A stretch of DNA of 64,000 nt from an uncultured Alteromonadaceae bacterium (GCA_947501935.1 CANMXU010000001.1:264251-328250), one strand, 5' to 3'. Counted from the stretch's first letter, positions 1 to 9,858 are shown. Notes: generated by a model not told the origin, from the sequence alone. A program made the numbers and translations.

Positions 1-476
1 GTGGTTTTATTTAAAAATAAATTTCTGCCCGGTAAAAAATTCACATTACAATCAAGCTCGGCATTGCTCAAAGCCGTTCTAATTTTTTCTAATGGCGGCG
101 CTTGCTCACTATTTATTTGCGCAGCACTGACTAACAAACGATTAGGTGTTGCATTAATCGTGGTTAACATACCTTCAATCCAGTTATTGGATAATTGAAC
201 GTCAGCATCTAAAAAGGCAAAATATTGCCCTTTTGCCTGACTAGCGCCAAAATTCCTTAACGCTGAAATGGTCTTACCCTCAGGTTGATTAAAAATATGA
301 ATCGCAACATTTGAACTATCAAATTGCGCTAAACCTGTTAGTGATTCATTTTGAGTAACCACTATAATTTCGAACTGGTCAGCATCATAATTTTGTGCAC
401 AAATTGAGGCTAACGTTTTGATAAGAAACTCTTCACGACCTTTATGAGGAATGATGAAAGAAATATTTATAGACAC
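1..476 (-). CDS. Glycosyltransferase family 2, partial (C-terminus outside window)
   Basis: The reverse strand encodes a GT-A-type family-2 glycosyltransferase that runs off the left edge, leaving about 158 N-terminal residues. A GTG start at 476 lies one base after the stop of the upstream 937-residue gene (478), so the two are probably co-transcribed and coupled. Seen directly: an N-terminal beta strand reading ISFIIPHKGREE, then EIIVVTQ, then a nucleotide-sugar-binding stretch with GKTISALRNFGAS, and the metal-binding DxD-type motif in FAFLDADV near residue 90. Family knowledge: such enzymes transfer a sugar from a nucleotide-sugar to a growing glycan at the cytoplasmic face. Its position beside the XrtA exopolysaccharide genes suggests it builds that polymer. 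Acceptor and donor cannot be told from sequence. Confidence 0.85.
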   Translation of the reverse strand, partial: MSINISFIIPHKGREEFLIKTLASICAQNYDADQFEIIVVTQNESLTGLAQFDSSNVAIHIFNQPEGKTISALRNFGASQAKGQYFAFLDADVQLSNNWIEGMLTTINATPNRLLVSAAQINSEQAPPLEKIRTALSNAELDCNVNFLPGRNLFLNKT

Positions 477-477
477 G

Positions 478-3291
478 TTATTTTCCTAATTTCGCAAAAA
501 AGTCATCAACACTTTTTGAACGCTTTCTTAGCCATGTTAATTCGTTAGACAGGGAAGTATTACTTAATGTGGTTACAAATGCATCAAGCAAATTTTTATT
601 TTCACTTCGCTGGTCACCTTTGCTATTCGTATAACTCTCAGATATATTCATGTCCTTACTAGGAAAAAATGCCCAATTATTTTCAACATAGCTTTTTACG
701 CCATGATTTTGCATCAAAATACTTAGAATACGGGTAAAGCTCCGAGTAGGTTCGTTACTAAAGGTTTTTACTACATATTTATACAGACCGTCAGCTTTAG
801 CTTTGCATTGCTCTTTCATCGGCGCAGAGTCAGCAAAGTAACTTGCCATATATAAAACGTTAGCCTTTCTGATATCTTGAGCCGCCCAAGTATGATTAGG
901 GTATTCGAGTATTTCTGGAGTGTTTAGATAGGGCTGCTCGTGCTCACACATCCACTTTGCATAATGTAATAAGCTCGCTCGGGCGTATTGAAAAGAGCGA
1001 TCAAGTTGTTCAATATTTTGCTTAACGTGCAAGTATCGATAAACAGCTTGGAAAAAAATCGTATAAAACCAGCATTCTTCAACATTGGTTAAATTTCGCG
1101 CACTGATATCATCCTCAGGGTGCACAGTGTTTTTAATTATTAAACTAGCTTTATCTAAATAAGACTGTTTACCGGTTAACTCAAATGAATCTATTAGGGC
1201 AAGAATGTAATGCCCCGTGCCTCTATCAAGTGGATATTTTCCGGTAAATACATTTTTAACATCGATACGCTTTTTATTTTTAATCGCTAACAAGAAATCA
1301 GTTAGCGTACCTGAGCCCTCATAAACATGCGTGATCCAGTCACTTAATTGTAGTACTGCTTGCTTCGATGTTTGTTGACCCGTGATAAAATAATGTAACA
1401 TCAAACCTGTGGTGTAACAGTGTTGTCCACCAGGGCCACCACCGCCAGCATGATCTTGATAAGCGTCATTTTTCTGCAATTTAGAATAGGTTCTATGGCT
1501 TGCTGTTTCAGCAGGTAAATAATGGTCGGTGTGCCAAAATAAGCCGCCATTGTATTCAGCTTTATCTTGGTTTGAGTGATAAATATCAATATTCACCACA
1601 TGATCAGCAAGATCATTAGCCAATGTTAACCATTGCGAGTCGTTCGTTAATAAATATTGGCGCAATAATCCGTATAACGGATCGTATTGATTATTGTAAT
1701 GAGAGATAAGTTCGCCATCATAATCACATTCTAAGGTTTCATGATCAGCGTATATGTCACCAAAGTTGCGCCAACCAAATTCATCTATTAATTCTCGCTT
1801 ATGGAAAAAGTTGTTTTTAGCGTGTAAGCCGTCAGCAATTATCGCTTGATACTCGGATTCTTGATCATTTTCTTCTGTAGCATTGGCTGTAAAAAAAGGT
1901 ACGGCCTGGCACGATGCAATATATTCGGCGGAAACGGATGCGTTTATTGGCGCTTCAACATGAGCTAAGCTGTTTTTGTTATCTCCGTAATTAATATAGA
2001 AGACATCACTTTTCCTTTCTCCCGGCTGCAATTCAAAACCATCAACTGCCTGCTCAGCAAATAAGCCTAGCACAACTTTATTTGAACTTATCGCGATTGA
2101 TTTGGGGAATTTTTGCCAAAAGTCTTTGATATAAACGCTTGCACCTGAGCTACTATGCTCAACAGCGGGAATATGAATAGTAGGTGCCGCTCGGCCTTGA
2201 ATAGTTTCAGTACTATTATTTGCGCTAATTTGATAACCATTAAATTCAAGCGTAACTACACCTTGGCAATTAACGTGATTTTTACTTTGCCAGTTATCGC
2301 CACCGCTGCTGACCTGAAAAATTAACAACTCATCACAAGCTGTCTGCCAAGTGGCAGCTTCAGCTTCTTGAGGCCTCTGGTTATGACAATAACTATCATC
2401 AATTTTGTATTCGCCAACATTGTCATTTAGGCAATCAAGTACGGCATTAAATGATTTAAAGTACAATGAATTTTCATTGCCTAAATCCCAAGTACCACCA
2501 CTGTGTATCATACTATTAGGGTTATGTAAGCTAATATGCCACTTGGTATAACTTTGATTAAGGTAAAAGGTAATTTCTGCTGTGAACTTAGTGACTGATT
2601 TTTCTTCATACGCTTGAAAACTGCCGCTGATATAAGCAGTTAATTGCTGTAAAGGTTGATTACTTGCTTGTTGATCACTAAAAGATATCTTTTCTATCTT
2701 CGGATGATATTGGAGGTCACCTTTATCGGTAAGTAACAATGAGTTTTTTTGACTGACATGTAAATTTTTATTGCTTGTTGTTGCACTAATACCAGCTTCC
2801 GGAACAGGAAAGTTCGCCGAAAAAACACCCAGTTCATCTTTATTTAGCTGAAAACTAGCATTACCGGTCGTTATATAAAAACATTCGCTATTTTCTTGTA
2901 CACACAGACTATTATCTTGAACAGTCTTGTTGTTAGCTTTACTTAAAAGAGTAGTAGCATCTTTTAAGTAAACAACACTGCTATTATTATCGCCACCAGT
3001 AAAAGTAAAATGAATACGCACCCACTTTAACGACTTGTCTGGCCAATGAGTTAAAACCTCTATTTGACAGTCTATAACTTGCAGTTCTTCATTCACTAGC
3101 GCTAAAGCATTAACATTAAAGATCTGAGCATTTTTAAAGGGAATACTTACGCTTACAGGCTTAGGCTGAGTATTTAATGTGACAGTTGCACTGAGAGTTA
3201 TTGGCACATTAATCATGTTAAAGGTATCATTCCGCTGTAATATTTTGTAAACGCTATGTAAATTGTCATGCGCTTTAGGGGGCTTTGTCAA
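478..3291 (-). CDS. YetA/PcRGLX-like (RIFT-barrel, exo-rhamnogalacturonan-lyase-type) protein
   Basis: This 937-residue protein opens with a pattern I recognise from the YetA/PcRGLX family: a first domain with NVPITLSATV, a DCQIEVLTHWPD segment and SLKWVRIHFTF within residues 25-100, typical of the RIFT-barrel N-domain. The C-terminal half (about 550-930) is alpha-helical with Trp/His-rich segments, as in an alpha/alpha toroid. Known members include exo-rhamnogalacturonan lyases (PL26 type) and Bacillus YetA. No signal peptide is visible, so it may stay in the cytoplasm or leave by an unusual route. It is followed after one base by the glycosyltransferase gene and starts 66 bp from a divergent acyltransferase gene. 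I infer a role in trimming or processing the exopolysaccharide; pectin degradation is the alternative. The family call is moderately sure, the substrate unknown. Confidence 0.65.
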   Translation of the reverse strand: MTKPPKAHDNLHSVYKILQRNDTFNMINVPITLSATVTLNTQPKPVSVSIPFKNAQIFNVNALALVNEELQVIDCQIEVLTHWPDKSLKWVRIHFTFTGGDNNSSVVYLKDATTLLSKANNKTVQDNSLCVQENSECFYITTGNASFQLNKDELGVFSANFPVPEAGISATTSNKNLHVSQKNSLLLTDKGDLQYHPKIEKISFSDQQASNQPLQQLTAYISGSFQAYEEKSVTKFTAEITFYLNQSYTKWHISLHNPNSMIHSGGTWDLGNENSLYFKSFNAVLDCLNDNVGEYKIDDSYCHNQRPQEAEAATWQTACDELLIFQVSSGGDNWQSKNHVNCQGVVTLEFNGYQISANNSTETIQGRAAPTIHIPAVEHSSSGASVYIKDFWQKFPKSIAISSNKVVLGLFAEQAVDGFELQPGERKSDVFYINYGDNKNSLAHVEAPINASVSAEYIASCQAVPFFTANATEENDQESEYQAIIADGLHAKNNFFHKRELIDEFGWRNFGDIYADHETLECDYDGELISHYNNQYDPLYGLLRQYLLTNDSQWLTLANDLADHVVNIDIYHSNQDKAEYNGGLFWHTDHYLPAETASHRTYSKLQKNDAYQDHAGGGGPGGQHCYTTGLMLHYFITGQQTSKQAVLQLSDWITHVYEGSGTLTDFLLAIKNKKRIDVKNVFTGKYPLDRGTGHYILALIDSFELTGKQSYLDKASLIIKNTVHPEDDISARNLTNVEECWFYTIFFQAVYRYLHVKQNIEQLDRSFQYARASLLHYAKWMCEHEQPYLNTPEILEYPNHTWAAQDIRKANVLYMASYFADSAPMKEQCKAKADGLYKYVVKTFSNEPTRSFTRILSILMQNHGVKSYVENNWAFFPSKDMNISESYTNSKGDQRSENKNLLDAFVTTLSNTSLSNELTWLRKRSKSVDDFFAKLGK

Positions 3292-3357
3292 TTGTTTATC
3301 TAGCTTTAGCTAATAAATAACTATTTATTCATCAAAACTAAGGTTTCGTTAACCCGT

Positions 3358-4452
3358 ATGTTACCAACTATCACAGTAAGAGAGCTTCAAGAAAATAATA
3401 AAAAAGCTTTGCAAGATAAGTGGCAAGAGTTAGAGCTAAGCGCAGATAACTCAGTATTCCTGTCTTGGTTATGGATCGAAAGCTGGCTAACTGTCGTCAC
3501 TGACAATTTATTTATTATTGAAGCTACATTTAACAATAAAACTGTAGGATTAGGAATTTTTTTTGAAAGTAAACGCTACTCTCTTGGACTATTTCCAATA
3601 AAGCAGTGGTGGTTACATAAAACTGGCGAACAGAATAAAGACCAAATATGGATAGAACACAATGACTTTTTATTAGATAAGTCGCTGGCCACAACAATTC
3701 GCCAAGCGATGGTTAGTTATATTTACAATAACGAGGCTAACGTCACCGAGGTTATAATTGGCTTATCTGATAGTACAGTGCAAAATTCCTTTGAAATACT
3801 ATTCCCAGAAAATCGTACCGAGGTTAATTCGCTCGGGCACTTAGTTGACTATTCCCAAATATCCAATAGCTATTTTGATGAAATATTATCTAAAAACACT
3901 CGCTACCAAGTTAACCGTAGTAAAAAGTTATTAGCAGAACAGGGTGAGTTAAATTTCAACATAGTAGATAACTCTAAAGACATTATTGCGCTACTACCTA
4001 ATATTAGCGCCCTTCATCAAGAACGCTGGCAACACTCTAGTGAAGGCAGTGGTTTTAGTAACCCGATATTTACACAGTTCCACCAACACATGATAAAAAA
4101 AGATAATTCAGCAACCATTCAAGTCGCGGTATTGTCTTTAAATAATCGGGCCATTGGATACCTCTTAAATTATATCTACAAAGATAAAGTCAGCTTTTAC
4201 CTTTCAGCACTGAGTAATGAATTTTCGAACAAAATTAAAGTGGGCATACTGTTACATGCAGAGGCTATTGATTACTATCAAAAGCAAAATCTGCTCAGTT
4301 ATGACTTTCTTGCCGGTGACGCGCAGTACAAACGTTCATTAGCTACAGCTAAATATCAACTTGCTCTCAAGTATTTTCATCGTCCCCACATTGCGTTAAC
4401 TATTGAGAAATCACTCCGATTTTTAAAAGCAAAACTACATAGCATTCGATAA
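3358..4452 (+). CDS. CelD/BcsL/FemAB-like GNAT-fold acyltransferase, exopolysaccharide-associated
   Basis: A 364-residue cytoplasmic protein without a signal peptide or membrane segment. The second half carries the Acetyltransf_6 (CelD/BcsL, FemAB-like) pattern: a basic NTRYQVNRSKK segment near residue 180, a HQERW motif near 220, and the terminal stretch YDFLAGDAQYKRS near 320 that normally reads DFxxGdexYKxxW. Such proteins occur in XrtA/PEP-CTERM polysaccharide loci (a FemAB-related member is TIGR03019) and in cellulose or EPS clusters. They are thought to transfer an acyl or aminoacyl group to a sugar or lipid-linked intermediate. The gene is divergent from the 937-residue gene and about 140 bp upstream of prsT. 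The exact reaction is not deducible. Confidence 0.75.
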   Translation: MLPTITVRELQENNKKALQDKWQELELSADNSVFLSWLWIESWLTVVTDNLFIIEATFNNKTVGLGIFFESKRYSLGLFPIKQWWLHKTGEQNKDQIWIEHNDFLLDKSLATTIRQAMVSYIYNNEANVTEVIIGLSDSTVQNSFEILFPENRTEVNSLGHLVDYSQISNSYFDEILSKNTRYQVNRSKKLLAEQGELNFNIVDNSKDIIALLPNISALHQERWQHSSEGSGFSNPIFTQFHQHMIKKDNSATIQVAVLSLNNRAIGYLLNYIYKDKVSFYLSALSNEFSNKIKVGILLHAEAIDYYQKQNLLSYDFLAGDAQYKRSLATAKYQLALKYFHRPHIALTIEKSLRFLKAKLHSIR

Positions 4453-4593
4453 AAGCGTATCGCAACAAAAAGCACGACAAAGTTTTAACAAAATAAGCTT
4501 TATTCAATATTAACAGTGGTTTTATCGCTAACTTTAACGAATAATGTTGAACATAAATAATTAAAAACATAAATAACCGAGTAAAGGATCACC

Positions 4594-7257
4594 ATGAAAT
4601 TTATCAATACAAAATTGACCGCGGCTATTTTAATTAGCATGGGCTTAGCAGCTTGTTCACCAGATAAAACATCTTCTGAATATTTAACCAGCGCCAAAAC
4701 CAATATCGCAAGTAATAATAAAAATGAAGCGATTATCGAATTAAAAAATGCCATTCGTACCGACTTAAAAAACCCAGAAGCTCGTTTGTTGTTAGGTACT
4801 CTTTATGTTAATGATGGCCAAGCAGCTGCAGCTGAGAAGGAGTTATTAAAAGCTTTAAATCTTGGTATTGATAAAAACTCAGTTTTACCTAAGCTTTTCA
4901 AAGCCTATCACTTGCAAGATAAAAACGAAGATACATTGGCACTTGCTGAGCAGCACCCTGACATTAGTGACGATATTAAACCGATAGTACTTTTGTATAC
5001 TGCAATAGCGCAAAGTAAGCTTGGCGATAACGACAAAGCGAAAGAAACCATAGCTGAAGCTAATGATTTATCTGCAGAGTCAGTGTTTAGCCGTTTAGGT
5101 AATGCCTATTTACAACCTAACTCAGCAAACATTGACGACACCTTAAGCACATTAAATCAAATATTAGTAGAAGAACCAGAGTTAACAGAGGCTTTATTAT
5201 TAAAAGGACAATTGCAGTCAATTAAGAAAGATTATACCGGTGCAATCACTGCTTTTAATCAATATTTCCAATTACTGCCTAACGATATAAAAATACGATT
5301 ATATTTAGCCAATGCCTACGTAAAAAACGCTCAATTTAAAGAAGCTGATGAGCATTTAACTTTTTTACTCAACTTAATTCCAGAACATCCTTTTAGTAAC
5401 CAATTAAAAGGCGTAGTTTATTTCCAAGACAACAACTACAAATTAGCACTGTCGCATACCGAAAAGGCCATTCAAAATGGTCTTAACTCTGCAGCAAATA
5501 AAATAATAGCTGGTTTAAGTGCTTTTCACTTAAAGCAATACGAACAGTCTCATCAATATCTTATTTCTGTTAAAGACAATTTACCAAATAGCCACCCTGT
5601 GAAAAAAATATTAGCAATGACTCAAATGCAGCTTGGTTATACGGATGATGCTAGCCAAACCTTAGAAAGTTTAGAGTCACTGACCGAAGCAGATAGCACT
5701 TTATTAACCAGTGCCAGTTATGAGTTATTAAAATCAGGAAAAATTACTGAGGCCAAGTCATTATTAGGTAAAGCAAATACCTTAGCTGGTGATAACTCTG
5801 AAGCTATTGCCAAGGTTGGTATTTTGCAATTATCAATGAATGATATTGAAGGCTTAGCCAATTTAGAAAAAGCGCTTGAGCTAGACCCTGAGCTACCTAT
5901 GGCAAAAATGGCGCTAGCTGCCGCTTACATTCAAAATAAGGAGTACGATAAAACTTTAGCACTCGCTGAAAAATGGCAACAAGACCAGCCAGAGCTGATG
6001 GAAGGTTATAACCTCGCGGCCAAAGTATTATTATTACAAAATAAAGTTGATGATGCTGAAAAGACAATGCAGCAAGCATTAACTATAAAAGCTGACAATG
6101 CCTACTCATTATTGTATTTTTCCAATAAACATTTACAAAATAATGAACTACCAGAAGCCTTGCAAACTATTGATAAGCTATTGGCTAGTGCACCAGATCA
6201 TATCCCTGCATTGATCCAACATTACCGTATTAATACGCTATTAAAAACGCCTGAAAAGTCGCTTGAGAAAATCAAATCAAGCTTCGATAAAAATCAAGAC
6301 AAACTCAATTATCGTGTGACTTATGCAAGAGCCTTATACAGTAATAAGCAATTTACAGAAGTAACCACGTTATTAGATAACGTTAAAGATGTCAGTGAAG
6401 TTACTCCTGATATTTATTGGATGCTACTAGGCGATAGTTACATCAAATCAAATCAAAATGACCAAGCTTTATCGACTTACGATGATTGGATTAAAAATCG
6501 CCCTAATTTAAAACAAGCTTGGCTCCAAAAAATATCTCTGCAAGAAAAAACTAATGACATCAGCGGCGCTTTAACAACAGTACAAGCTGCTTTGAAAAAA
6601 TCTCCTGATGATATGCAGCTTAAAGCGCTTTTAATCAATTTTTATATAGAAGATAAGCAAATCAGCGAAGCTCAACTTCAACTTGATGGCTTGAGTGCCG
6701 AACAAAAAGAACTGGTATTTTTTAAAGCAATGCAAGGGAAAATTTGGTATGCGCAAGACAAGTTTGATAAAGCATTACCAAACTTAAAATCGTTGTATGA
6801 ACTACAACCAAGTTCAAGAACAACCTTGTATGTTGTTTCAACGTTAAAAGCTTTAAAGCGTAACCAAGACGCCTTTGAATTTATCAATGACCATGTAATT
6901 AAGTACCCTACTGATAACCTTTCTAAAATAGCATTAGCTGAGCTTGCTATTGAGTTTGATAAAAACTTAGCTTTAAACACTTATCAGGAGCTTTTAGCGG
7001 TTAGCCCTGAAAATGGTACCTTTCTTAACAATATTGCTTGGGTAGAATATTTACTGGGCAGTTATAAAAGTGCAGAGCAACATGTAACTAAAGCCATTAG
7101 TATATTAGGGGAACATCCTCAAGTGCTCGATAGCGCAGGTTTAATTAAACTCAAACTTGGTTTAAAAGATGAAGCAATTGCTTTACTTGAAAAAGCGAAC
7201 AAGTTGGCACCTGATGATGATGAAATAGCCCTTCATCTTAAACAGGCTAAAAAATAG
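4594..7257 (+). CDS. prsT: PrsT: XrtA/PEP-CTERM-system TPR-repeat lipoprotein
   Basis: An 887-residue lipoprotein: a basic N-terminus, a hydrophobic stretch and a lipobox ending at Cys21 (LAAC), followed by a succession of 34-residue tetratricopeptide repeats over nearly the whole chain. Examples are the helical pairs around KNEAIIELKNAIR near residue 45 and the ALELDPELPMAKMALAAAY segment near 430. Length and architecture match the PrsT family (TIGR02917), found only with the exosortase system. The start ATG has a good AAGGA ribosome-binding site 6-8 bases upstream. A strong rho-independent terminator follows at 7285-7317, so it appears to be transcribed alone. Role: a periplasm- or outer-membrane-facing scaffold likely needed for EPS export or PEP-CTERM sorting. 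The molecular partner is not known. Confidence 0.9.
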   Translation: MKFINTKLTAAILISMGLAACSPDKTSSEYLTSAKTNIASNNKNEAIIELKNAIRTDLKNPEARLLLGTLYVNDGQAAAAEKELLKALNLGIDKNSVLPKLFKAYHLQDKNEDTLALAEQHPDISDDIKPIVLLYTAIAQSKLGDNDKAKETIAEANDLSAESVFSRLGNAYLQPNSANIDDTLSTLNQILVEEPELTEALLLKGQLQSIKKDYTGAITAFNQYFQLLPNDIKIRLYLANAYVKNAQFKEADEHLTFLLNLIPEHPFSNQLKGVVYFQDNNYKLALSHTEKAIQNGLNSAANKIIAGLSAFHLKQYEQSHQYLISVKDNLPNSHPVKKILAMTQMQLGYTDDASQTLESLESLTEADSTLLTSASYELLKSGKITEAKSLLGKANTLAGDNSEAIAKVGILQLSMNDIEGLANLEKALELDPELPMAKMALAAAYIQNKEYDKTLALAEKWQQDQPELMEGYNLAAKVLLLQNKVDDAEKTMQQALTIKADNAYSLLYFSNKHLQNNELPEALQTIDKLLASAPDHIPALIQHYRINTLLKTPEKSLEKIKSSFDKNQDKLNYRVTYARALYSNKQFTEVTTLLDNVKDVSEVTPDIYWMLLGDSYIKSNQNDQALSTYDDWIKNRPNLKQAWLQKISLQEKTNDISGALTTVQAALKKSPDDMQLKALLINFYIEDKQISEAQLQLDGLSAEQKELVFFKAMQGKIWYAQDKFDKALPNLKSLYELQPSSRTTLYVVSTLKALKRNQDAFEFINDHVIKYPTDNLSKIALAELAIEFDKNLALNTYQELLAVSPENGTFLNNIAWVEYLLGSYKSAEQHVTKAISILGEHPQVLDSAGLIKLKLGLKDEAIALLEKANKLAPDDDEIALHLKQAKK

Positions 7258-7284
7258 CTTTAGCAAAAACCTATAAGCCAAACT

Positions 7285-7317
7285 AAAAAACCAAGTAGTT
7301 CGCTACTTGGTTTTTTT
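7285..7317 (+). terminator. Rho-independent terminator after prsT
   Basis: A perfect 8-bp stem (7291-7298 with 7303-7310, CCAAGTAG/CTACTTGG) around a TTCG loop is flanked by A6 on the left and T7 on the right. It can therefore act on both strands; it lies 30 bp after the prsT stop. Confidence 0.9.
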
Positions 7318-7400
7318 AATATCTATTTTTGATGACTGATTAAATTACAGTGTAAAATGATGTGCTTTATTGATAATTAAAACTCGCTTTTCTATCTCTA

Positions 7401-7420
7401 GGTCGTACTTCAGTGCGACA
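7401..7420. repeat. Short hairpin (GTCGTAC-TTCA-GTGCGAC)
   Basis: An 18-base hairpin with one G-T pair sits between prsT and the convergent FkbM gene. It resembles the small extragenic palindromes of Alteromonadales. It has no T-run on either side, so it is not a convincing terminator. Confidence 0.35.
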
Positions 7421-7451
7421 AATTAGCGAGATTTTAGCTAAAATAGACTTT

Positions 7452-8321
7452 TTATAGTGAAATGCCAATCACATCATATTGTTGGGTTTTGAATTGCTCA
7501 AAGAAAGGAAGGGTTCGATCAATTTCTTGATTAGCCTGAACAGGTACTATCCATTTAAATGCACGTAAATCTTCAGCAGCAGAAAAAAGGCTCTCTGGTT
7601 GCTGATTATCACGAGCTAGTACATCAGGATGTAGCTCTAATAATATAACAACTCTTTTAGCCTGCTGAATTAATTGCTGAGCGCCGCTTAAAGTAGCCAA
7701 CTCCTGCCCTTCAACGTCAATTTTAATGGCTACGTTATCATGTATAACTAAACCCGCATCATCGATAACTGCATCAACTGTGGTTACTTGAGTAAGGCCT
7801 TGCTCTGTAGTTATTAAGTGGCCTTCATGATCTGAGCCTTGGCTCTGATTAAAGGTAAAATGACACTGGCCAACAAAATCAGAAACCGCCATATTATACG
7901 TTTTGTGTGCAGAATCAATATTGGCTATGTTAGTTTGTAAAACTTCAAATGAAGTTGGGTTTGGTTCAAAGCAATAAATGTTATTTACCTTGTCACAGTA
8001 TTTATTGACTAAAGCAGAAACAACACCAACATCAGCCCCTAAATCAAAAAAATCAAAAGCGACTAATTGTTCATTTAGTACTGAAGTAAAGGGCTCAATT
8101 TCTTCTAAATAATAATTTTCAGGGCCGTAATTTTTCCAGAAGCACCATTGATCCCAGGGAACCGAAAACTCAGCACCTTTTATTTGGTAAGAGATCAACT
8201 TATTACTGCAACTTAATTTGGTTGCTTCATACAAACGATATTTCCCCATAACCTCATGGCATTGAATATAAACCATAATGCTATTAAAAAGTTTAGGTAG
8301 CTTGTGCATAAATGAGCCCAT
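7452..8321 (-). CDS. FkbM-family SAM-dependent methyltransferase
   Basis: A 289-residue methyltransferase of the FkbM family. Motif I is FFDLGADVGVVSAL, followed by the acidic SAM-binding strand IYCFEPNPTSF and the FkbM signature AIKIDVEGQELATLSGA near residue 210. FkbM proteins O-methylate sugars or polyketides. I chose the ATG at 8321 because the preceding exosortase gene ends TAA at 8323, giving a TAAcATG junction. A longer reading frame starts at 8360 inside xrtA but has no Shine-Dalgarno sequence. The tight coupling to xrtA suggests it methylates a hydroxyl of the exopolysaccharide or its linker. The substrate is not deducible. Confidence 0.85.
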   Translation of the reverse strand: MGSFMHKLPKLFNSIMVYIQCHEVMGKYRLYEATKLSCSNKLISYQIKGAEFSVPWDQWCFWKNYGPENYYLEEIEPFTSVLNEQLVAFDFFDLGADVGVVSALVNKYCDKVNNIYCFEPNPTSFEVLQTNIANIDSAHKTYNMAVSDFVGQCHFTFNQSQGSDHEGHLITTEQGLTQVTTVDAVIDDAGLVIHDNVAIKIDVEGQELATLSGAQQLIQQAKRVVILLELHPDVLARDNQQPESLFSAAEDLRAFKWIVPVQANQEIDRTLPFFEQFKTQQYDVIGISL

Positions 8322-8322
8322 G

Positions 8323-9858
8323 TTAGTGAAGCTCAATAATTTTTGAAATATGCTCAGCATTATTTGTTAAAAAAGCTAACAAAGTTTCGCTTGTTAATGC
8401 TTCTTCACCCGTGTTTTGCAATGAAAAAGCAAATAAAGTTCCGCGAGAGTCACCACCAAAAAGCTGTGCTTTAGTTTGCAATAATTTCACTTTAATTTGA
8501 CTGGTATGAATTTCATTTGCTAGTTGATACCAATGCACAATATATCGATGCTGCCCTACTGGAGACACAATTTTAGTTAAAATAACCTTCGCATTCATCT
8601 TCGACACATAATGCGTTTGTTGAGATAATGGCGCCCACTTCTTATTGCTGTAGAGCACATTAAGAGATGAAATTAATTCCGCTTCTGAATTTAGATAAGA
8701 GGCAATGTAATAATCAATAGGCAAGCCAGCTGAAGTTATAATTACACCTCGCTCAGAATCATCAGCATCAACATAAAGTGGTTGCCATTGACTTTTTTCA
8801 AGCGCAGCGTTGGATAATACTGTATTTGTAAGAGGCAGTTGCTGTAAGTTAATAACGCTTTTAGCAATGTTATTTGTTACCACTTGACGGTCAAGCGTGG
8901 CTTTCCAAAAAAGTTGAAGTGCTAAACATGTGATAATAAAAAACATCATTTTTGGCATTTTCACTAAAATTTGTATAGAAGCAGTTTTTTCACTAACAGC
9001 TTTCTGGGCTAGTGGCTGATCTCTAAAATTTTCACCAATAATGATCAGAATAAATAAAATAATAGTATAAAAAATACCGCCATAGATAATATGATCCGCA
9101 CCTGCAGCATATTCCATATCGGTTAAGTGCGCGGTTAACACAATGCCATAAACCCGAAGCGCATTGGCAATGATAGGAATCAAAATAGAAAGCATGACAA
9201 ATATGATTTGTTTGCTTAACGTTGAAAATGACAAATAAGCATAGAAGCAACCAAAAACAATAGATGCAATTAAAAAGCTAATGCCTGAGCATGCCTCTGC
9301 AACCAAAAACCGGCCTTGTGGAATATCTAGATAAAAACCATTTCGATAGATAGGAACATTCGACAACTCAAGTAATGGCACAGCCATATCAGTGGTAATT
9401 ATTTGTAGATAAGGGATTAACTGCTCACCTACCGGGATGGAAAACAACATAAAGGCTAACGGAAAACAAATTTCTTTTGCGGCTTTATTTCCTATAACCA
9501 TCCAGATCATCAATGGTAATGAAGTGAAGGTGGCTATATGCATAAACAGCTGGATATCACCAACAGAGCCAAATAGCTGTATAAACAATAACCCGACAAA
9601 GGCGGGTAACAACCAATAATTGGGTAGCCATGGCTGTGATAATATTCTTTGGCGTTTTTGGAAAATAAAATAAACGGAACATGGAATAACAAGAAAGCAG
9701 TGAGTGAAGATTTCAGACACTTGCCAAACTTTAACCGCGGTGCTTAAACCTTGATAAAAAGCCAGTAGCCATAAAAATACGATTACAAATAAAGGTATTA
9801 TTTGACTAGGTAGAGCACCTATAGAGACGTTATTAATTTTATCGTTATTTGTCTTCAT
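8323..9858 (-). CDS. xrtA: Exosortase A (XrtA) fused to a C-terminal EpsI domain
   Basis: A 511-residue integral inner-membrane protein. About eight hydrophobic segments fill residues 20-275, and the exosortase catalytic triad is all present: Cys190 in VAEACSGISFL, Arg235 in ANALRVYGI, and His256 in GADHIIYGGIFY. After a further membrane segment near 308-320, residues about 320-511 form a soluble EpsI-type (DUF3485-like) domain, giving the XrtA-EpsI fusion seen in many Proteobacteria. Exosortase A cleaves the C-terminal PEP-CTERM tail of exported proteins and links them to the cell surface. The start overlaps the deacetylase gene by 14 bp and the 3' end abuts the FkbM gene, so the three form one operon with the sugar transferase upstream. 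No PEP-CTERM substrate is in this window. Confidence 0.95.
   Translation of the reverse strand: MKTNNDKINNVSIGALPSQIIPLFVIVFLWLLAFYQGLSTAVKVWQVSEIFTHCFLVIPCSVYFIFQKRQRILSQPWLPNYWLLPAFVGLLFIQLFGSVGDIQLFMHIATFTSLPLMIWMVIGNKAAKEICFPLAFMLFSIPVGEQLIPYLQIITTDMAVPLLELSNVPIYRNGFYLDIPQGRFLVAEACSGISFLIASIVFGCFYAYLSFSTLSKQIIFVMLSILIPIIANALRVYGIVLTAHLTDMEYAAGADHIIYGGIFYTIILFILIIIGENFRDQPLAQKAVSEKTASIQILVKMPKMMFFIITCLALQLFWKATLDRQVVTNNIAKSVINLQQLPLTNTVLSNAALEKSQWQPLYVDADDSERGVIITSAGLPIDYYIASYLNSEAELISSLNVLYSNKKWAPLSQQTHYVSKMNAKVILTKIVSPVGQHRYIVHWYQLANEIHTSQIKVKLLQTKAQLFGGDSRGTLFAFSLQNTGEEALTSETLLAFLTNNAEHISKIIELH

Noticed and set aside
1..198. A 65-residue plus-strand ORF at the left edge
   Set aside because: It is the antisense shadow of the glycosyltransferase gene, which shows clear family motifs on the minus strand.
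8322..8360. Longer start of the FkbM gene at 8360
   Set aside because: It overlaps the end of xrtA by 38 bp and has no ribosome-binding site. The ATG at 8321 follows the xrtA stop directly.
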